Below, in pieces: positions 27,301-41,279 of a stretch of DNA of 64,000 nt. A program made the position numbers and the translations under genes. Below the pieces are notes generated by a model that did not search any database, had not been told where the DNA came from, and was given only the letters and a program-made list of their open reading frames with translations. The stretch covers positions 18,001,915 to 18,065,914 of the forward strand of contig CAIIXF020000001.1 of the NCBI GenBank assembly GCA_903813345.2, in the 5' to 3' direction. Numbering within the stretch: position 1 is the stretch's first letter; every line of letters begins with the position of its first letter. This DNA is from Owenia fusiformis. Lineage: Eukaryota > Annelida > Polychaeta > Sabellida > Oweniidae.

Positions 27301-27850
27301 AATTAAATGTAATAATGATAAATGATGATCAATGATTATTGCGATGTCTCAATAAGCTGAAGTCGTTTGTACATGAATAAACTGCAACATGATTTTGTGA
27401 AATTCATGTTTTTTCCCAAATATTCTACTTTCACTATATTCATTATTTCTCTGATTATATTTCATTTACCTGCATATGCAGTAATCATTATACCATTAAT
27501 CTAATGATTAATCTTAATGATAATATATTAATATGCTGGTATAATTTTGTTAACAATTTACTTAAATACTAAGATCAACTAACTCAACGGAAAAATCATT
27601 TTAAAAATATGAACAAACATTAAATGGATATAATGAAGAGTCAACTCTTCCAGAATAATGTTGTGTTGGTTGTGCGTTAGCAGGATTGCATACATTAACA
27701 CATGCACACATTTTATATACCACCCATTCACTAAAGATGTGTAGAATTCAGCCACCCATCTTGGTAACCAGTGCAACATTCTAGGATACTCTGATACACG
27801 ACGATAAAGCACACAGAATGGTACGACACTACAAGATGCAAGCAGACCAA
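24330..27850. other. Intergenic DNA, no gene seen
   Basis: AT-rich sequence without coding exons, tRNAs or clear repeats. 26635-26830 is somewhat purine-rich. Confidence 0.5.
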
Positions 27851-27859
27851 CACAACCCA

Positions 27860-28960
27860 AACCTTAACATGACACGACACGACACTGCACGATAGCTGTA
27901 AGACAATACAACATGACACAACACAGTACAAGATAGAATACAAAGAATACAAGACAACACAACACAACGTTTTACATAACTAAGTGCGACATTGCAAGAT
28001 ATAATGTAAGACAACACAAAGACACACAACATCGTACGAAACCGGAATACACAAATAATAGAATACAAGATAATTCAACGCATAACATAGTAAAGCATTG
28101 CACGCTGGATACAGTACAACACAAGACCTAACATCACAGAACACTGTAAGATATAATGCAAGACAACTCAAGGCACAACATGTAAAACATTGCAATCTGG
28201 GATACAAGCCAGCGCAACTCACAGCATAGTTAAACATTGAAAGCTAGAATACAAGACAACACAATACAACTCACAACATAGTAAAACATTGCAAGATAGA
28301 ACACAAGACAACACAACTCACAACATAGTAAAACATTGCAAGATAGAATACAAGACAACACAATACAACTCACAACATAGTAAAACATTGCAAGATAGAA
28401 CACAAGACAACACAACTCACAACATAGTAAAACATTGCAAGATACAAGACAAAACAACTCCCAAATTAGTAAAACATCGCAAGATAGAATACAAGACAAC
28501 ACAATACAACTCACAACATAGTAAAACATTGCAAGATAGAACACAAGACAACACAACTCACAACATAGTAAAACATTGCAAGATACAAGACAAAACAACT
28601 CCCAAATTAGTAACACATCGCAAGATAGAATACAAAACATACAAGACCCACAACATGGAAAACTGCAAGGTAGAATGCAGTGCAACGTAAAACGACAAAG
28701 AACGACACTTCAATATGCAAGACAACTTAACACACAACATAGTACGATAGACAACATCTTACGATACGACACTGTTAGCTAGAATGCAAGGCAACAAAAC
28801 AATCTTAGACACTCCAAGGTAGAATGCAAGACAACATAACAATGTGGATATAAGACACACAGAACACACAACCAGGTCGACACTACATGACTTATGACAA
28901 CACAACAGACATCGTATGCCGCATCATAGACAAACACAGTTTATAACACATACTAGTAAA
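27860..28960. repeat. ACA-rich tandem and higher-order repeat block
   Basis: Strand-asymmetric, C/A-rich low-complexity DNA (AAGACAACACAAC-type words). The core 28264-28650 is a tandem array of actcacaacatagtaaaac followed by attgcaagata units with spacings 47, 52, 47, 42, 52, 47 and 42. The 47+42+52 set forms a 141-bp higher-order unit present twice (28368-28508 and 28509-28649). Long open frames on both strands here (Cys/Leu/Val-rich on the minus strand) are artefacts of the repeat. Confidence 0.9.
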
Positions 28961-28964
28961 CATT

Positions 28965-31420
28965 TTTATATGTTTGATAGCTTTGCTGCAGAGTGGATGT
29001 AAGCCATCAAAACATACAACATGATATGATATGGAAGAGGAAGTGCAAGGGAAAACAACACGCAACACAGTACAACAAACTCCAGAAAATAAATAACACA
29101 ACACAAAACATTTAATTGCACAGCAGAAGGATACCAGAGAACACAACACACGACTGAACACGAGGCAATACACAACATAGTTCAAAGTTGACCATCATGG
29201 TCAGGGAAATAGTTACACCTCGAAGCCTGAATTTCTCATTCATAATTTGCAATCTACGCCATAATTTATAACCACACGACCTAATATTGCACATGGCACC
29301 GACACAACACTCCAAAGCTCCATATAGTTTGAAAACATACCACTGCACTTAGATGTTAGATAGGAAAGAAGCGCAGGGATAAGATCTTCAAAGAAGGCAT
29401 TTATCCTATTAAAACTCCCAAGCTATTTCAAAGACTCCGTAAATCAATTCTACCCTTTCATAATTGAAAATAATCGTCTTTTTTCTCTAAATATTTTAAG
29501 TTAGTTGAAGTGCCTAGCTTTTAAGTGCCTCGTTATATATTATTTATATAATGCTCTGTAATCGAGTTTAGGGCACTTGTTTTGGATAACCAATCGGTTT
29601 GATGGGCCATATCTATTTAGGCGAGGTGAAAGTGTAAGTAATAGCGCTAAATTACGGAAACAAGAGTATGTAAGCGATAGTTGCAGAAAGATATGGCACG
29701 CATTGTTTATTAGATTCTATGAGATCTTGTGTTTTTTTTAAGTTTAAACATTATTAAATCGTAAACTATTTTCAATTATGGTGATAGGTTCCTAAATCTA
29801 TGAGGTACTGCCTCGAAAATCTCTAGATGGTCCTTAAAATGATTAAGATTGACGGTTTAAAATGTTTGATACTAACAGAAATTGTTTTGGATTCATTTAT
29901 TTTTTGCTAGCTAAGGTATTTTTGCGTTTGTCCCTGTCTTTGGTCTTTGTTACCGTGTGTGCTGCACCTGTCAGTCTTCATGTTAGCCCGAAAATTAAGG
30001 AGTGTGGGTAAATGGAACATCGTCGCAGACATATGAAGGTCAATAAATTTAATGTGTAGTCCATGATCAGTTGATACCACATATAGTACGAGGGTTGTAT
30101 GATAACATCTCAATAGTTGTCCGTGTCTTTAAGTGATAGATGGCGATGATATTATATTTCTAGTATATCACACGATGACAAAAACCAACTGGACAATATA
30201 TTTCACTTTCTAATATTTCCAAAGGAGCACGTTGGTTATCGCAATGAATTTCAGAAGGTTATATCTTGGATTATGACTATTTTCTGACAATGGAGACAGG
30301 TTTATCTTTTAGATCAATTCATTGTCTCAAAGAAAATTATATACAGTAATAATAAAATCAAACAAACTCGGAGATATTTAACTAGAAATCAACCCATCAA
30401 GACACTTTTCAAAGATGTTGACCTCATTTTCACCAAAAATGCAATCATTTTTACATTGTTTAATGCATTACTATTCTTTATTTTAATGTATCAAATATTT
30501 CTTGAAAGAAAAGCGTAATTGCTTTAAGATAAGTGTCCCCCATGTTATTTCTCCATTGAAAAACCTCATGCTATCCATTGGTTTCAGTTCATTTTGGTCA
30601 TCCAAATTTAGTATCTTTAAAGTCCCTGGGGCAAATTCTAATTATGCATTCAACAATATAATAAAAGGTTGCATTTTGGTGAAAATTAGGTCGACATTTT
30701 TGAAAAAGTATGTTGATTGGTCCATTGCCCCTTCAATATCACATAGGTCTGATTAACTAAATTATCATTATATTTACTTTTCTTGAAGATAATGAATGGA
30801 TCTAAACGATACGCCCTTGTTCATGATCAGAAATATTCATAATTCAAGTTAGAATCGTTTGAAATTGTTTGCGATAACCTACGTGCTCCTTTTTAAGTCA
30901 AATTTTGCACTAAGAAGCGAAGAGTGTTGCTCATTCTTAACAAGAGGCAAAATCACCTTCTACTGGTAATTATCAAAACACCCAGCTGTTTTTGGTGTAT
31001 AAAAGAAGTTATTCACCACAAGGGATTTGATATGGGGAATAACACAAGGATGATATTAATATGTCACGAGGGGACGCAGTGACTGAGGAAAATATTTAAA
31101 TCATCCTATATCAATTATCGTCCATGGTTTGAATTATACCATAATCAGAGATCACTATGACATGAGGTATATATATAACGTTGATAAAAATGATATATCT
31201 ATAGCTTTTTTGCTATATACCCGTATATCCCGCTTATTTCCCTTCCGGGGAAAACAGATAAGAATACTAAATCCAACACTCTTGAAAATGAGTGCTCATT
31301 CAGAATATGATTGTTATTAAGGTGTGGTTAAGCTATTAAGACTTTTATTTACATTTGCATCATTTTAATGTTGGCAATTGTTTAACTGTTAATTGATTAT
31401 TATGGTATTAAAAGTTCATA
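28965..31420. other. Intergenic DNA, no gene seen
   Basis: The ACA-rich character fades out by about 29180, then ordinary AT-rich sequence with no coding support. Confidence 0.5.
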
Positions 31421-31424
31421 CTCC

Positions 31425-31525
31425 GGTAGGTATTGTATGCTGGGTCGATCTATCCTTCAGCATGATATGGTATCTCCCCTTGGTCCCCTCGGTCCCCTAA
31501 GGTATATTATATCATCCCTTTGAAT
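31425..31525. repeat. Degraded relative of the 34.5-kb fold-back
   Basis: GGTATCTCCCCTTGGTCCCC then TCGGTCCCCTAAGGTATATTATATC resembles the centre and inner arms of 34555-34634. The arms are less complementary. This is a similarity call by eye. Confidence 0.4.
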
Positions 31526-32249
31526 AAACCCAATATACTATCCTTTCCTAGGTATTACACCTGTTTAATTTTCTTCAATGATTCCAAAGACTATTTAGCA
31601 GCTTGGTCATCTGAATATAGCAGTCCTATGATATCCATGTCATACCTCCCAAGAATATTTAAGAAGAATATTTGCTTTTTCGAGTATTTTCCACGAAATT
31701 GGCCTTCACTTTCAATATACTGTATATATATTAAATGTCAAATAAGCCCCGTATCTCCTGTTACAGCAAAACCTTAATATATGGTATCTAGTGTGATATA
31801 CCATTGGAAATATGGTTAGTGTGCCTCCCTGCAGCAGCTTTCTTTTACGTAAAGATGAGTAGGTTATGGCATCAGAAATATAACAAAAATGTTATCTTTT
31901 CGCATTACACTTGTTACAAAAATGTCTTCATCTAACCCTATTCTGAAACGATTAAATTCACTGCCATATACATGTGTTGTAGTCTTGGGTTCCTTTGACT
32001 TTTCTGATGCCTGATTCTCAAATTTTGCAAAATGGCAATTTGTGACATTGCTTGGAATTACATATGCTAAGCCATGTAAATTTTAACGATATTTCCAAGA
32101 ATATATCACACTTGGTACCTTCGTTATACATCTATCTTTGTTTCGGTTGTAGACGGTGGACTTATTTGACACCATGTGTATTTAAATGTTATTGTATAGA
32201 ATGTTTAGGTGAAGTACCAAACATTTGGGACCACCAAGTATATTAACAT

Positions 32250-32440
32250 ATTTATGGGTATTAGTATGGTAATAATATATCTGTGATATTGTGATGATAT
32301 GTTGTGTTCGATGCTGTTCACCTACGTGAATTAATGTTGACCTAATTTATAAACTGTAGCAATGTTGACTGAAAAGTGGAAGGGATAGTTTAGCCCCATA
32401 TAAAAGGCAAACTTAAACAATGAATCATCTGTTAAACTTT
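32250..32440 (+). repeat. Interspersed repeat family B, copy 1
   Basis: Shares ggtaataata.ctgtg, gttcacctacgtgaat and gcaaacttaaacaatgaatc then atctgtt (32407-32434) with 45450-45600 in the same order. Old, non-coding. Confidence 0.6.
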
Positions 32441-32739
32441 TCATTTTGAGCCGAATAAATCATCCTTGATTTATCATCAATTACTTATGGCCGTACATGA
32501 ATTCACCCCCAAGCAAGTGATATACAAAAAGTAGCAACGAAACCGTCACTTGGTTTCATGGGTCATTTTTTACAATAGACAAAGAAACTGCGGTGTGGGA
32601 ATATTTATCTAAATCTGTGTCTCTATAGGCTTGATAATGTATGGCTTCTAGACAGGTCAAGATAGATACATCTCAATTCACCTTAAGATGATAATATACA
32701 GAATGGCTCGCAAAGCTCTGTAGACAGTTCCAGATAATA

Positions 32740-32960
32740 AGTTAAAGATACGAATGCGCAAAAACCAAAGGGAAAGTGCCAAAGATGGTTACAGAAAACA
32801 GCAAGAAAAATAATACATCGAGGAGTACTCTAGTCATAAAAACAAACCCAACTATCCCAAATCATAATCCAACGTGAAAAGAAACGGTGTCCAATGTCCA
32901 CCTCTCCCACCATTCTAGTCCCAATATCACAATTCGATACCACAACACCAAGGGGCGTTT
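32740..32960 (-). repeat. Interspersed repeat family A, copy 1
   Basis: Read on the minus strand this has ccccttggtgttgtggtat, tttcttttcacgttggatta then tgatttgggata, and a terminal ctttggcactttccctttgg. The same ordered blocks occur on the plus strand at 34975-35190, and more diverged at 63070-63260. Dispersed copies in both orientations indicate a transposed family. No open frame. Confidence 0.6.
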
Positions 32961-34554
32961 CATTCATACTAAAGTCATTACAATACATGTTGAAGAATAA
33001 ATTAAAAATTGATAGCCAATACTCATAATATCAAAAAGTGTTTTAGATACTTGTCTTAATCCAAGTAATATTGTATTGAGTCTTAAATGATGTTGGATAA
33101 ACAAAATTCAATTTAATCTCGAAGTCTTGTAATAAATTTCTTATTTGCATTCTTTATTTTTTCAGATACCTTTTTGAATCGTTAAATAATTCATATAGCT
33201 AGATTCTCTTGCGATAATCTCCCGTGCCCCTTCCATTTTAGTGTAAGGGATTGGCTGATACATGCTAGGGGCAAATGAGCTTGATGCGAGGCTTAATCTA
33301 ATATAACGTTTTATATATAAATGTGTGTTATACATTTCCAACCATTTTTATCATATTTGAATAATGGTGAATTGCTATTACAATGTTAGCACTAAATTCA
33401 CAAAGACCTGATTTCAATTTGCCTCTTGGGAATGTATCATTGATTAATATTCCTAGCCTAAATTATGTTCTTTTCGGATTCATCAATTGCTCTCAAATTG
33501 TCCAAAAGCCAACTTTTACACTTGGTCCGTTAATAACTATGAATACTGTCAGTGAAACATTTTTCATGTTTTATAATGATGTTAATGTCACACGTTGTGA
33601 GATCCTCGATGGTTTTCTAATATAATCACCACCTTGCAAGGCCTGTTCTCAAGGTTTCATTACTAGTTTAGGAGGCTTATATTTTACAATATTGACTTGA
33701 GCAATAGGTGGAGCCATAGTGGCAGGCCATGGTCACAGTGTCATAGTTGTCATTATCCGACCTAGTGAAGGGCGAATAACGAGTTTGGCCCTTGGTCGAA
33801 GAGTGCCCGCTGAAAAGGTTATTGATATGTTCGTCTTTAGAATTGGCAAGTTAATACATAAAAACAAACAAATGCCCGGGCAAACTTCAATTTTGTTCTA
33901 AAGCACATGTCTCATTGTTGGATCCAGAGCCTTTACTTTTACTTACCTTTGGAATAGATAGAGAGGGGCTCTGATATATCAGAATGCACATTCCTAGACA
34001 TCAGGTGAAAAATGGGTGTTCAAAAGAGATTCAGGTTGTATAGTGATACATATTCTTATTCTTAAAACCGATTTATTTGCTCTATTTTTGCCCCTTCAGG
34101 GATACAATTGCAAACTATGGGCCTAATCTAGTTCACCAGGAAATACATATATCTGCAAGTGATAATCACTGACATAATCCGCTAATTCAACACATTTATC
34201 GTGAATTACTCGAAGAAACAGAATTTATTGGAAAGCCAAATCTTGGCTTGGATAAGGCATAACAAACCATATGCTTAAAAATAAAGGTTGCAATAAAGCG
34301 AATATTGATTTTGCTAAATGGTTGACACTGTCAAATATCATGCTGTATCTCATACTTAAGTGGGTTTGGGGTAGATATCACTCGGGAATATATATCATAT
34401 CTGAGGAGTTTAATTTTAATTTTAAAATTTAAATTTTTTAAGTTTAAATGTTACAATTTCATTGTATTGAACAAAAAGAATATTACGAAAATGTTAAATA
34501 TAAATATCTTGTCATTTGAAAAAGGTGGAAAAGAATATATCTACCCTAAACCCT

Positions 34555-34634
34555 ATATCCTTGGGATATACAATACATCTTCCCTCGGTCACTTCGGTCC
34601 CTCGGGAAGATATATTGTATACCCCTCGGGATAT
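34555..34634. repeat. 80-bp hairpin-forming inverted repeat
   Basis: ATATCCTTGGGATATACAAT.. pairs with ..ATTGTATACCCCTCGGGATAT, and CATCTTCCC with GGGAAGATA, around a centre of CTCGGTCACTTCGGTCCCTCG. Arms are about 35 nt and close to 90% complementary. It is probably a small fold-back element; a related core (CTTGGTCCCCTCGGTCCCCTAAGG) occurs at 31478-31503. Confidence 0.8.
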
Positions 34635-34974
34635 TCCCTGTATCCAAAACCTCCCAGTGCATAACCCCTATGTATTCACCAGTGATATCAGGTTGTATAT
34701 TTGTATAATAATATAATTTATCAATATAATACCATCCTCAGCATGTTACTTTATCTCATCTTTCTCTGGGTCTTTCATATAGGTGGCGTGCATGTATACA
34801 ATAATTTAATATATACACCCTATTGTAAATCATATACAATTCGTTAGACCGTGTGGTAGATTATTCTTGGAAAAATCAAGTTTAATAAAATGCAGTATTC
34901 ATTGGTATATACGAATTCACTTTTTGAATTTTTTCTTCAACATGTATTGTTATGTCTAAAGTATGAATGAAAAT

Positions 34975-35190
34975 TCCCTTGGTGTTCTTGTAGCAGATTG
35001 TGGTATTGTCTCTCAATTGGAGGGGGAATGGGGTGTTAGACATTATTTCTTTTCACGTTAGATCATGGTTTTGGGATATACTATAGGGTCTATTTTTCTT
35101 AAGACAGGTTTACAATTAGAGTTTGCTTTTCTTATTGGTTTTTTTTACAGTTTTTCCTGTCCCTTTGGCACTTAATTCATATACTGTTCA
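34975..35190 (+). repeat. Interspersed repeat family A, copy 2
   Basis: Contains cccttggtgttcttgtagca, tttcttttcacgttagatca then tggttttgggata, and cctgtccctttggcactt in the same order as the minus-strand copy at 32740-32960. Confidence 0.6.
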
Positions 35191-35194
35191 ACGA

Positions 35195-38100
35195 TATGCA
35201 TTATGAAAAAGTATAATATGGCCATTTATGATGTAAACGGTTGGTATCTGAATTATTGCATATACATGTCTTCATTTTGTTAACACAAACTACTTTAAAT
35301 GCATTGTTAAAAACGCATATATCATTTATAGTTTCGTTTTAAAGGCATCGCTAGTTTTAAACATAAATTGTGTATAATAATTGTACAATACTACCCCGGG
35401 AATACTACGGTCAGAGAATCCCTGCAGATTAGTCTATGAAGTGCATGTATCGAAGTAGATTCGATGGCGAAGGCGTTCATTCCCAAACTGAGAGAGAGAA
35501 AAGTTCAAACTGTCTGCTCAGAGACCCCAATTAGCCCAAGAAGGCTTGCGACAATAAATGGTTCATCTGAAACTCACAACGTATCTTAATTTGCATTTCT
35601 GTTGTAATAACAAGTATAATCTTCAAATATAACACTTCTCTTGAAGGGGGTATGTTCACCAGTCGAGTAAGTACTATATGAGGATATTGCACATTTAATG
35701 GATATTCGAGTTAGTAATATTACTCAATCATGTATTAGGTCTTTGTAACCGGAATCTGATTTTATAACGACAAGCATGCAAAATGAACACATCGTCAGTA
35801 GACTATTGGGACATTCCTTTGTAAAAATGGACACGATATTAACAAACCTACTCATATTTAGTGGGGAATTATTCATGTTCATATATTTGGTTTGTGCAAA
35901 TTGGAAGCACAGAGGCTTTATAAAATTCAGTCTTAACATAGGCCTATATACATTTCTGCTGTTTGCGACATTTATGGTTGTTTATTGCCTCATAAACATG
36001 GTCTCCAATGATTGTATTTTTAGAATAAAGCATTCATATGGGGAACCGGCCAACTGGTATGCCAAGGTTTGTTGGGTATAGTACAGTTTTCACCAGTAGA
36101 TAAGTTTTTCTTAATATACGGCTTGTTTCAAACAATACTGGTCTGTTTCCACCATCGAACTACTAAATCCTGAAGTCCAGTATATTTGTATAAAACGGAA
36201 CATTAAATTATTAGACATAAATAATGAATAATTTATTTGCTGGAACAGTACTTGGCATCGCATTCGTTTGGTATCCTTTGGGGTGTAATTTAATTCACAT
36301 AATACGCTAAATTGAAATGTAATTTCTCAGCAATTTGCCATTTGGTTAATGTGTATACTAACATCAGTTTCGCAACGTTATGCTGAGCGTTATGTGGGTT
36401 ACCATAAGATACGGTAATACCCCTCTGATGATAATCATTGAAACATTTAAATAAAGATTGTCTGGCAGTGGGCGTGTCTGTTAAATTTATTAACCTTCCT
36501 AGAATATCGTTTGAAAAGGTTTACCAATTCAGAGAAGACGACAAATCCAACCTGGATGCGTCCTGCATGATAAGTCATCTTAAACTACCCCTAGGAAAGA
36601 TCAATGATCTAACCATAATTTGTCTGGGGATTTCATCTTCTTGGAACATGCAATTTAAGAACAACCTAATTCAGATGTAAAGGCTTTGGAGCATTTTAAT
36701 TGCATCCTGTTCGCTTTCTACATTGAATGTTCTAAAACAGCTTGCGCATTACCCACAAGATGAAACAATTGTCCGTAATTACACATCATCTCATTATTTT
36801 AATTAAAGAATTATATACATCTCTCAGGAAGATATATTATAACTGTAGTTTGACAAACAAACACGTGCCTGACCCTACGCTCAAAGCACCCAGTAACCAA
36901 GGGTCAGTGTTTCATCAGAGTCAAATGGTCATGTCAATTCCGTATCAAGGCTCACTTGTTGTAATGATGTGTTTCGGTGATAGATAACCACTTCAATTGG
37001 GGGTCTTTTGGTGCATTCTTATTTAGATTTCACAACGGATATAAATATGTGAAATAGTTAACATCGATGTGTATTTCCCAACAAAATTAATCGTATAATA
37101 TTTCTCACTTACTTTATCCGGCTTAATAACTCGATATAGTTCAATGCAATGTTAAGACAAGTCATTAGATCGTGGGAACTAATTATTTACCATTAAAAGA
37201 AATACGTTTAATGAAACAAACCAGATGGTTTACGACATGTAAGTAAATTTTAAATGACTATTTTGGTAAATTCAATCCTGAACTCATTCTCTAATAAACT
37301 TTTTTAATACAAACTACATCAGAAACAAGAATGCAAGACCAATAATATAAAATACACACATTTTTATTCCATTGCCCTGCAAAACAGGTCAACCTACAAA
37401 CACCTTCATAAAATTTTATTTTAATTCGTAAAATATTCTAAAAATGTAAAATGTGTTGAAAATTACAATCGTAGAATGCTTTTCTGCCCACGGCCATCTT
37501 GGATTCTTAAGAAACTCAGTCAAGCGGCTAAGACGTTTCTGTTTGAATTTACAGTGAGTTATAACCAAAAATCAACAAAATGCAACATTATCCAGAGTTG
37601 ACATTGTTATAAATCAGACTTTATGAACAATAATGGATCGATTAGTCACATGGCTTTCTTAACTTCGTTAATATTTTAAAAGTCAAAGATATTTTCACAC
37701 GTTCATCCTGCCATAAACCTTTGCAAATGTAATCAAGTGAATTTTAGCAGTTTTAATTAACATCCTAAGAATCGCAAAAAGCTTTCATGACTTGAATACT
37801 TATTTTTCTTTTCTGTAGATTTAGGTTTCTGTTTTATCGCCCTACTAGTGGAGGGACATCAAACGAATGCAGTAAAGTACCATAAAACCTGTCAAAGGCG
37901 AGCCAGCCATCATGGCATTCAAGACTACAAGGGAACGAGAGAATATACATGCAATTCGTCAATATTCCTAACAAGCTTGAGATGTGTTTGTCTTCCTTCT
38001 TCTTATTTTACCGAACTCTCATCTAAACCTACTACACATTTAACAAATAAGACTTCAAAGGCACCGCCATTGATGGCTACCGAATGTAGAGTTGACAGGT

Positions 38101-39475
38101 CAACGAGCAATTGAAAACAATCGCTTCACTTTTAAGATAACGGCTTTGTTTAAGTATCAAGAGTGCTACATACTTAACTCAACTTTGTATCTCAACTATG
38201 TTTACATGTAATTCCATAATATTTGATTCACGTATATGACAGCCATTATATATATACTATACTCAGTCAATGTATATTTCTCTAACTTTTACGAGCCCCC
38301 TATAAAGGTTTTGTCCAAAATACACCTAGAAACTATGTTATCTAAGACATTAAATGCCAATAACTTATATAGAATATTGCTGGAATGCAGAAATGCACTG
38401 GTAGAAAAACTAGCAATAATCAAGTGTTATTTGTTGATACTTGACCTTCAAGTACTGCGCATCGTTATAAACACTATGTCGGTGTTCTTATATATCACCG
38501 TTTCTTAGATACACTTTTCAATTAGAGTTGGTTCATCTCGGTTGATTAAAATAAAATACGAGCTTTTAATTTCAAACTATGCGCCCATCTGTAGGTATTT
38601 ATGGACATTGACGATTACAAGGTGTACATTTTCTACACTGAATTATATTCTCGTTGACAGAATTGTTCATTGAATATCATGCCGTTGCTCGAATTACACA
38701 ATAATTATTGTTGTTTAGTTTGTAAAATAGTGTTACATATTGTATGATAGTTGGCTATATTGGTTATTGTACTTTTTCATATTCATTTCAGCTTTCCTTC
38801 ATATTAACCTTCAGTTTCACATCCTTGAATTGCCACCAATAAATGAATGTTTATTGATGCCATAAAAAGACAACAAAAAGCATTCAATGTTATATGGTAT
38901 TCAAAGACTATAAACGTTTACGATATACATGTCAATTTATATTTGTTCGTTTACCATGATAGAGATCATGGTGTTCTGTTTGATTTCAGAAGTAGAGTGC
39001 ATTGTGATACATCATACTAACAATTGTAATTTATACTCATTGTTTTGCACCGGCCTTCTGATATACAATACCCTTTTGCCTGAATGCCATACCTTGTAAT
39101 TAATGAATTTCATTGTTATCAGAAAAGGTAATCATAATGTATAGTAATTACTACATTATCCGTTAATGCAACAGACTTATTTTCTAGAAATTGGGATATA
39201 ATTAAAGGAAACGCGGCGATATAGAAATTATAGATGTGATATCAACTATGATACGTGAGATCAAAAACAATACTTAAATATAATATATTAAAAAACATTA
39301 GTAAATTATCTTTAACTCCAAATCCTTTGTGTCTGTTCACAAACGATGCGTGGAGTGGAAGTGACAAGGTATGTAGCACATCAGTATATTTTATTGTGTT
39401 TTTCTGCGAAAAATGAACAGGAGATATCATTTCAGATGAAGACTTTTAGTGCTAAGTACACCGAAATCAATCAAT
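35195..39475. other. Intergenic DNA, no gene seen
   Basis: No coding exon supported; open frames are under 102 codons with no domain. It contains GGCCATCTTGG (a Pho/YY1-type site, reverse) at 37492-37502. Confidence 0.5.
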
Positions 39476-39479
39476 CTCT

Positions 39480-39639
39480 AAATTGAAGAAACTGTCCCTT
39501 GATTTTACATAAAGTTATTAATATTTCTTAGGAAAATAATTCTTGGGGTAGCAATACCTCAATTTGACGAAACTGTTCCTTGATTTACCATTACGTTATT
39601 AATAATTCTTTGGGAAATTCATGGGGTATTAATACCTTT
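39480..39639. repeat. Tandem duplication of an about 80-bp unit
   Basis: Copy 1 (39480-39560) and copy 2 (39561-39639) both read aattgaMgaaactgtYccttgattt, then gttattaat and ggggtaNYaataccT. About 80% identical, not coding. Confidence 0.75.
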
Positions 39640-41279
39640 AGCCGCCATGCTAACGGTCTTGTGGTCCAAATGATATTGTCGGTTTGAGGGTTATAATTGT
39701 ATTATGCTGGGAATTTCAAAGAAATACGTGTAGAGTTTCGGCATGGAGGTAATACATAGACATAAAAAGAAGCAAAGCAAATATATTGGTGCAAAGGGAG
39801 GTTATTTTTACTTCAGAAAACAAATTTAATCAACTTACAGAAGCAATTAAGGAGCTTTTAGTACCGCAGTGCAATTGTTCTTTTTCAATCTCTTGGTATA
39901 TCTGACATAACACAAAGCGATAACAATAAAATAATTCCGTATTCCTTTTTGTTTACTCGAAGTGCTATCTAATTTCGGTGTTTGTCCGAATTGTTCATCA
40001 ACAAGAATCCAATTTAAGCATATCACATTCATGTACCAGTAGAGAAACGCTGTATATATACGAGTACAAGTAGATATTAGTGAACTAAACCATGATACTT
40101 CCTTTTGTGAAGATTAACCATCATTGCTTGTTATCCATCCCTGGTCCATCCCTTTATATGCCCGTTTTACTGTACGTGCACTACAAAATTGACTTTTTAT
40201 TTACTCCTGGAACTAATACGATCATAAGTCCAGTATCGTCTATTGTTATAGTTGTAAACACCAAATGCCATGAGGATTGTTGCTGTCAACGAGTGCAAAC
40301 CTACTACGGTAATAAGCCAAAGTATCAATTAATACTAACTGGTGATTATAATCATCATTTTCTGTATAAATGACTTGATGGAGATCATACCCGATCAGGA
40401 CAATAGCTTTATATAGCTTCGGGATAACAATTTATATTCTAACTGCATATCCCTTGTCCATCCTCATGATGAGTAAGGGAACATGTTGCTTGGTCAAACT
40501 ATTTTATGATATAGCCAAAAGTATCCCCAACAGATTCCTAACTTTAGAACACTCTGTATATATCATGGAACGTCACTGAACAAATATTATTATTATCACT
40601 CAAAACAAATCCCAATTTTTCAAAGGTACTCACCTTCTCTGAATTGGAAGTCCCACATACCAATCAACAAGTAAACATTTGTTGAGGGGAATTTGACCCA
40701 TTTCACCTTTTTAGTTTGTAACAAAATGCGATACATATTCAGATAATTGGATTCTGTAAATTAATTTATTTTAGATATTTTGTATACATATATAACCTGT
40801 TTTACTCCGGGCCTTAACATGTATATTATAGTTCATGTATTGGAAGTTGCAAAGGGACAGATAAGATATTGAAATACATGCAGACTTTGAGTTAGTTGAG
40901 TATTTATAAACTAAATCAATATAATTATAATCAAGAGAAAATATATTCATATTAACTTGAACTGGCTCCATCGACATATTCTACATGATCATCAGCGTTA
41001 TACAGATAAGCTATGACATATATATGAGTGCGGGGGCGTCAACATCCCATACCACGGTAAAGGGAGTCATTAAATCCATTAACTTTTCTTTTATGATAAT
41101 TTACAATCGCTAAGTGATTTTTACATGTATTAACCTGAGATTATGCTACAGCGGCCAAGTGAAGCCTCTAAATAACAGTACACCGGTGATAAACGTCCAA
41201 ACTGGGCCATTCAAGAGTGTCACATTGACATAAAATCCGTACTGGAAATTAACCCACAATTAATTAGATCATTTTGTAT

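Noticed and set aside
28230-28690. Long open frames on both strands, including a Cys/Leu-rich 151-codon one
   Set aside because: Produced by the 47/42/52-bp repeat array; the frame repeats with the DNA unit.
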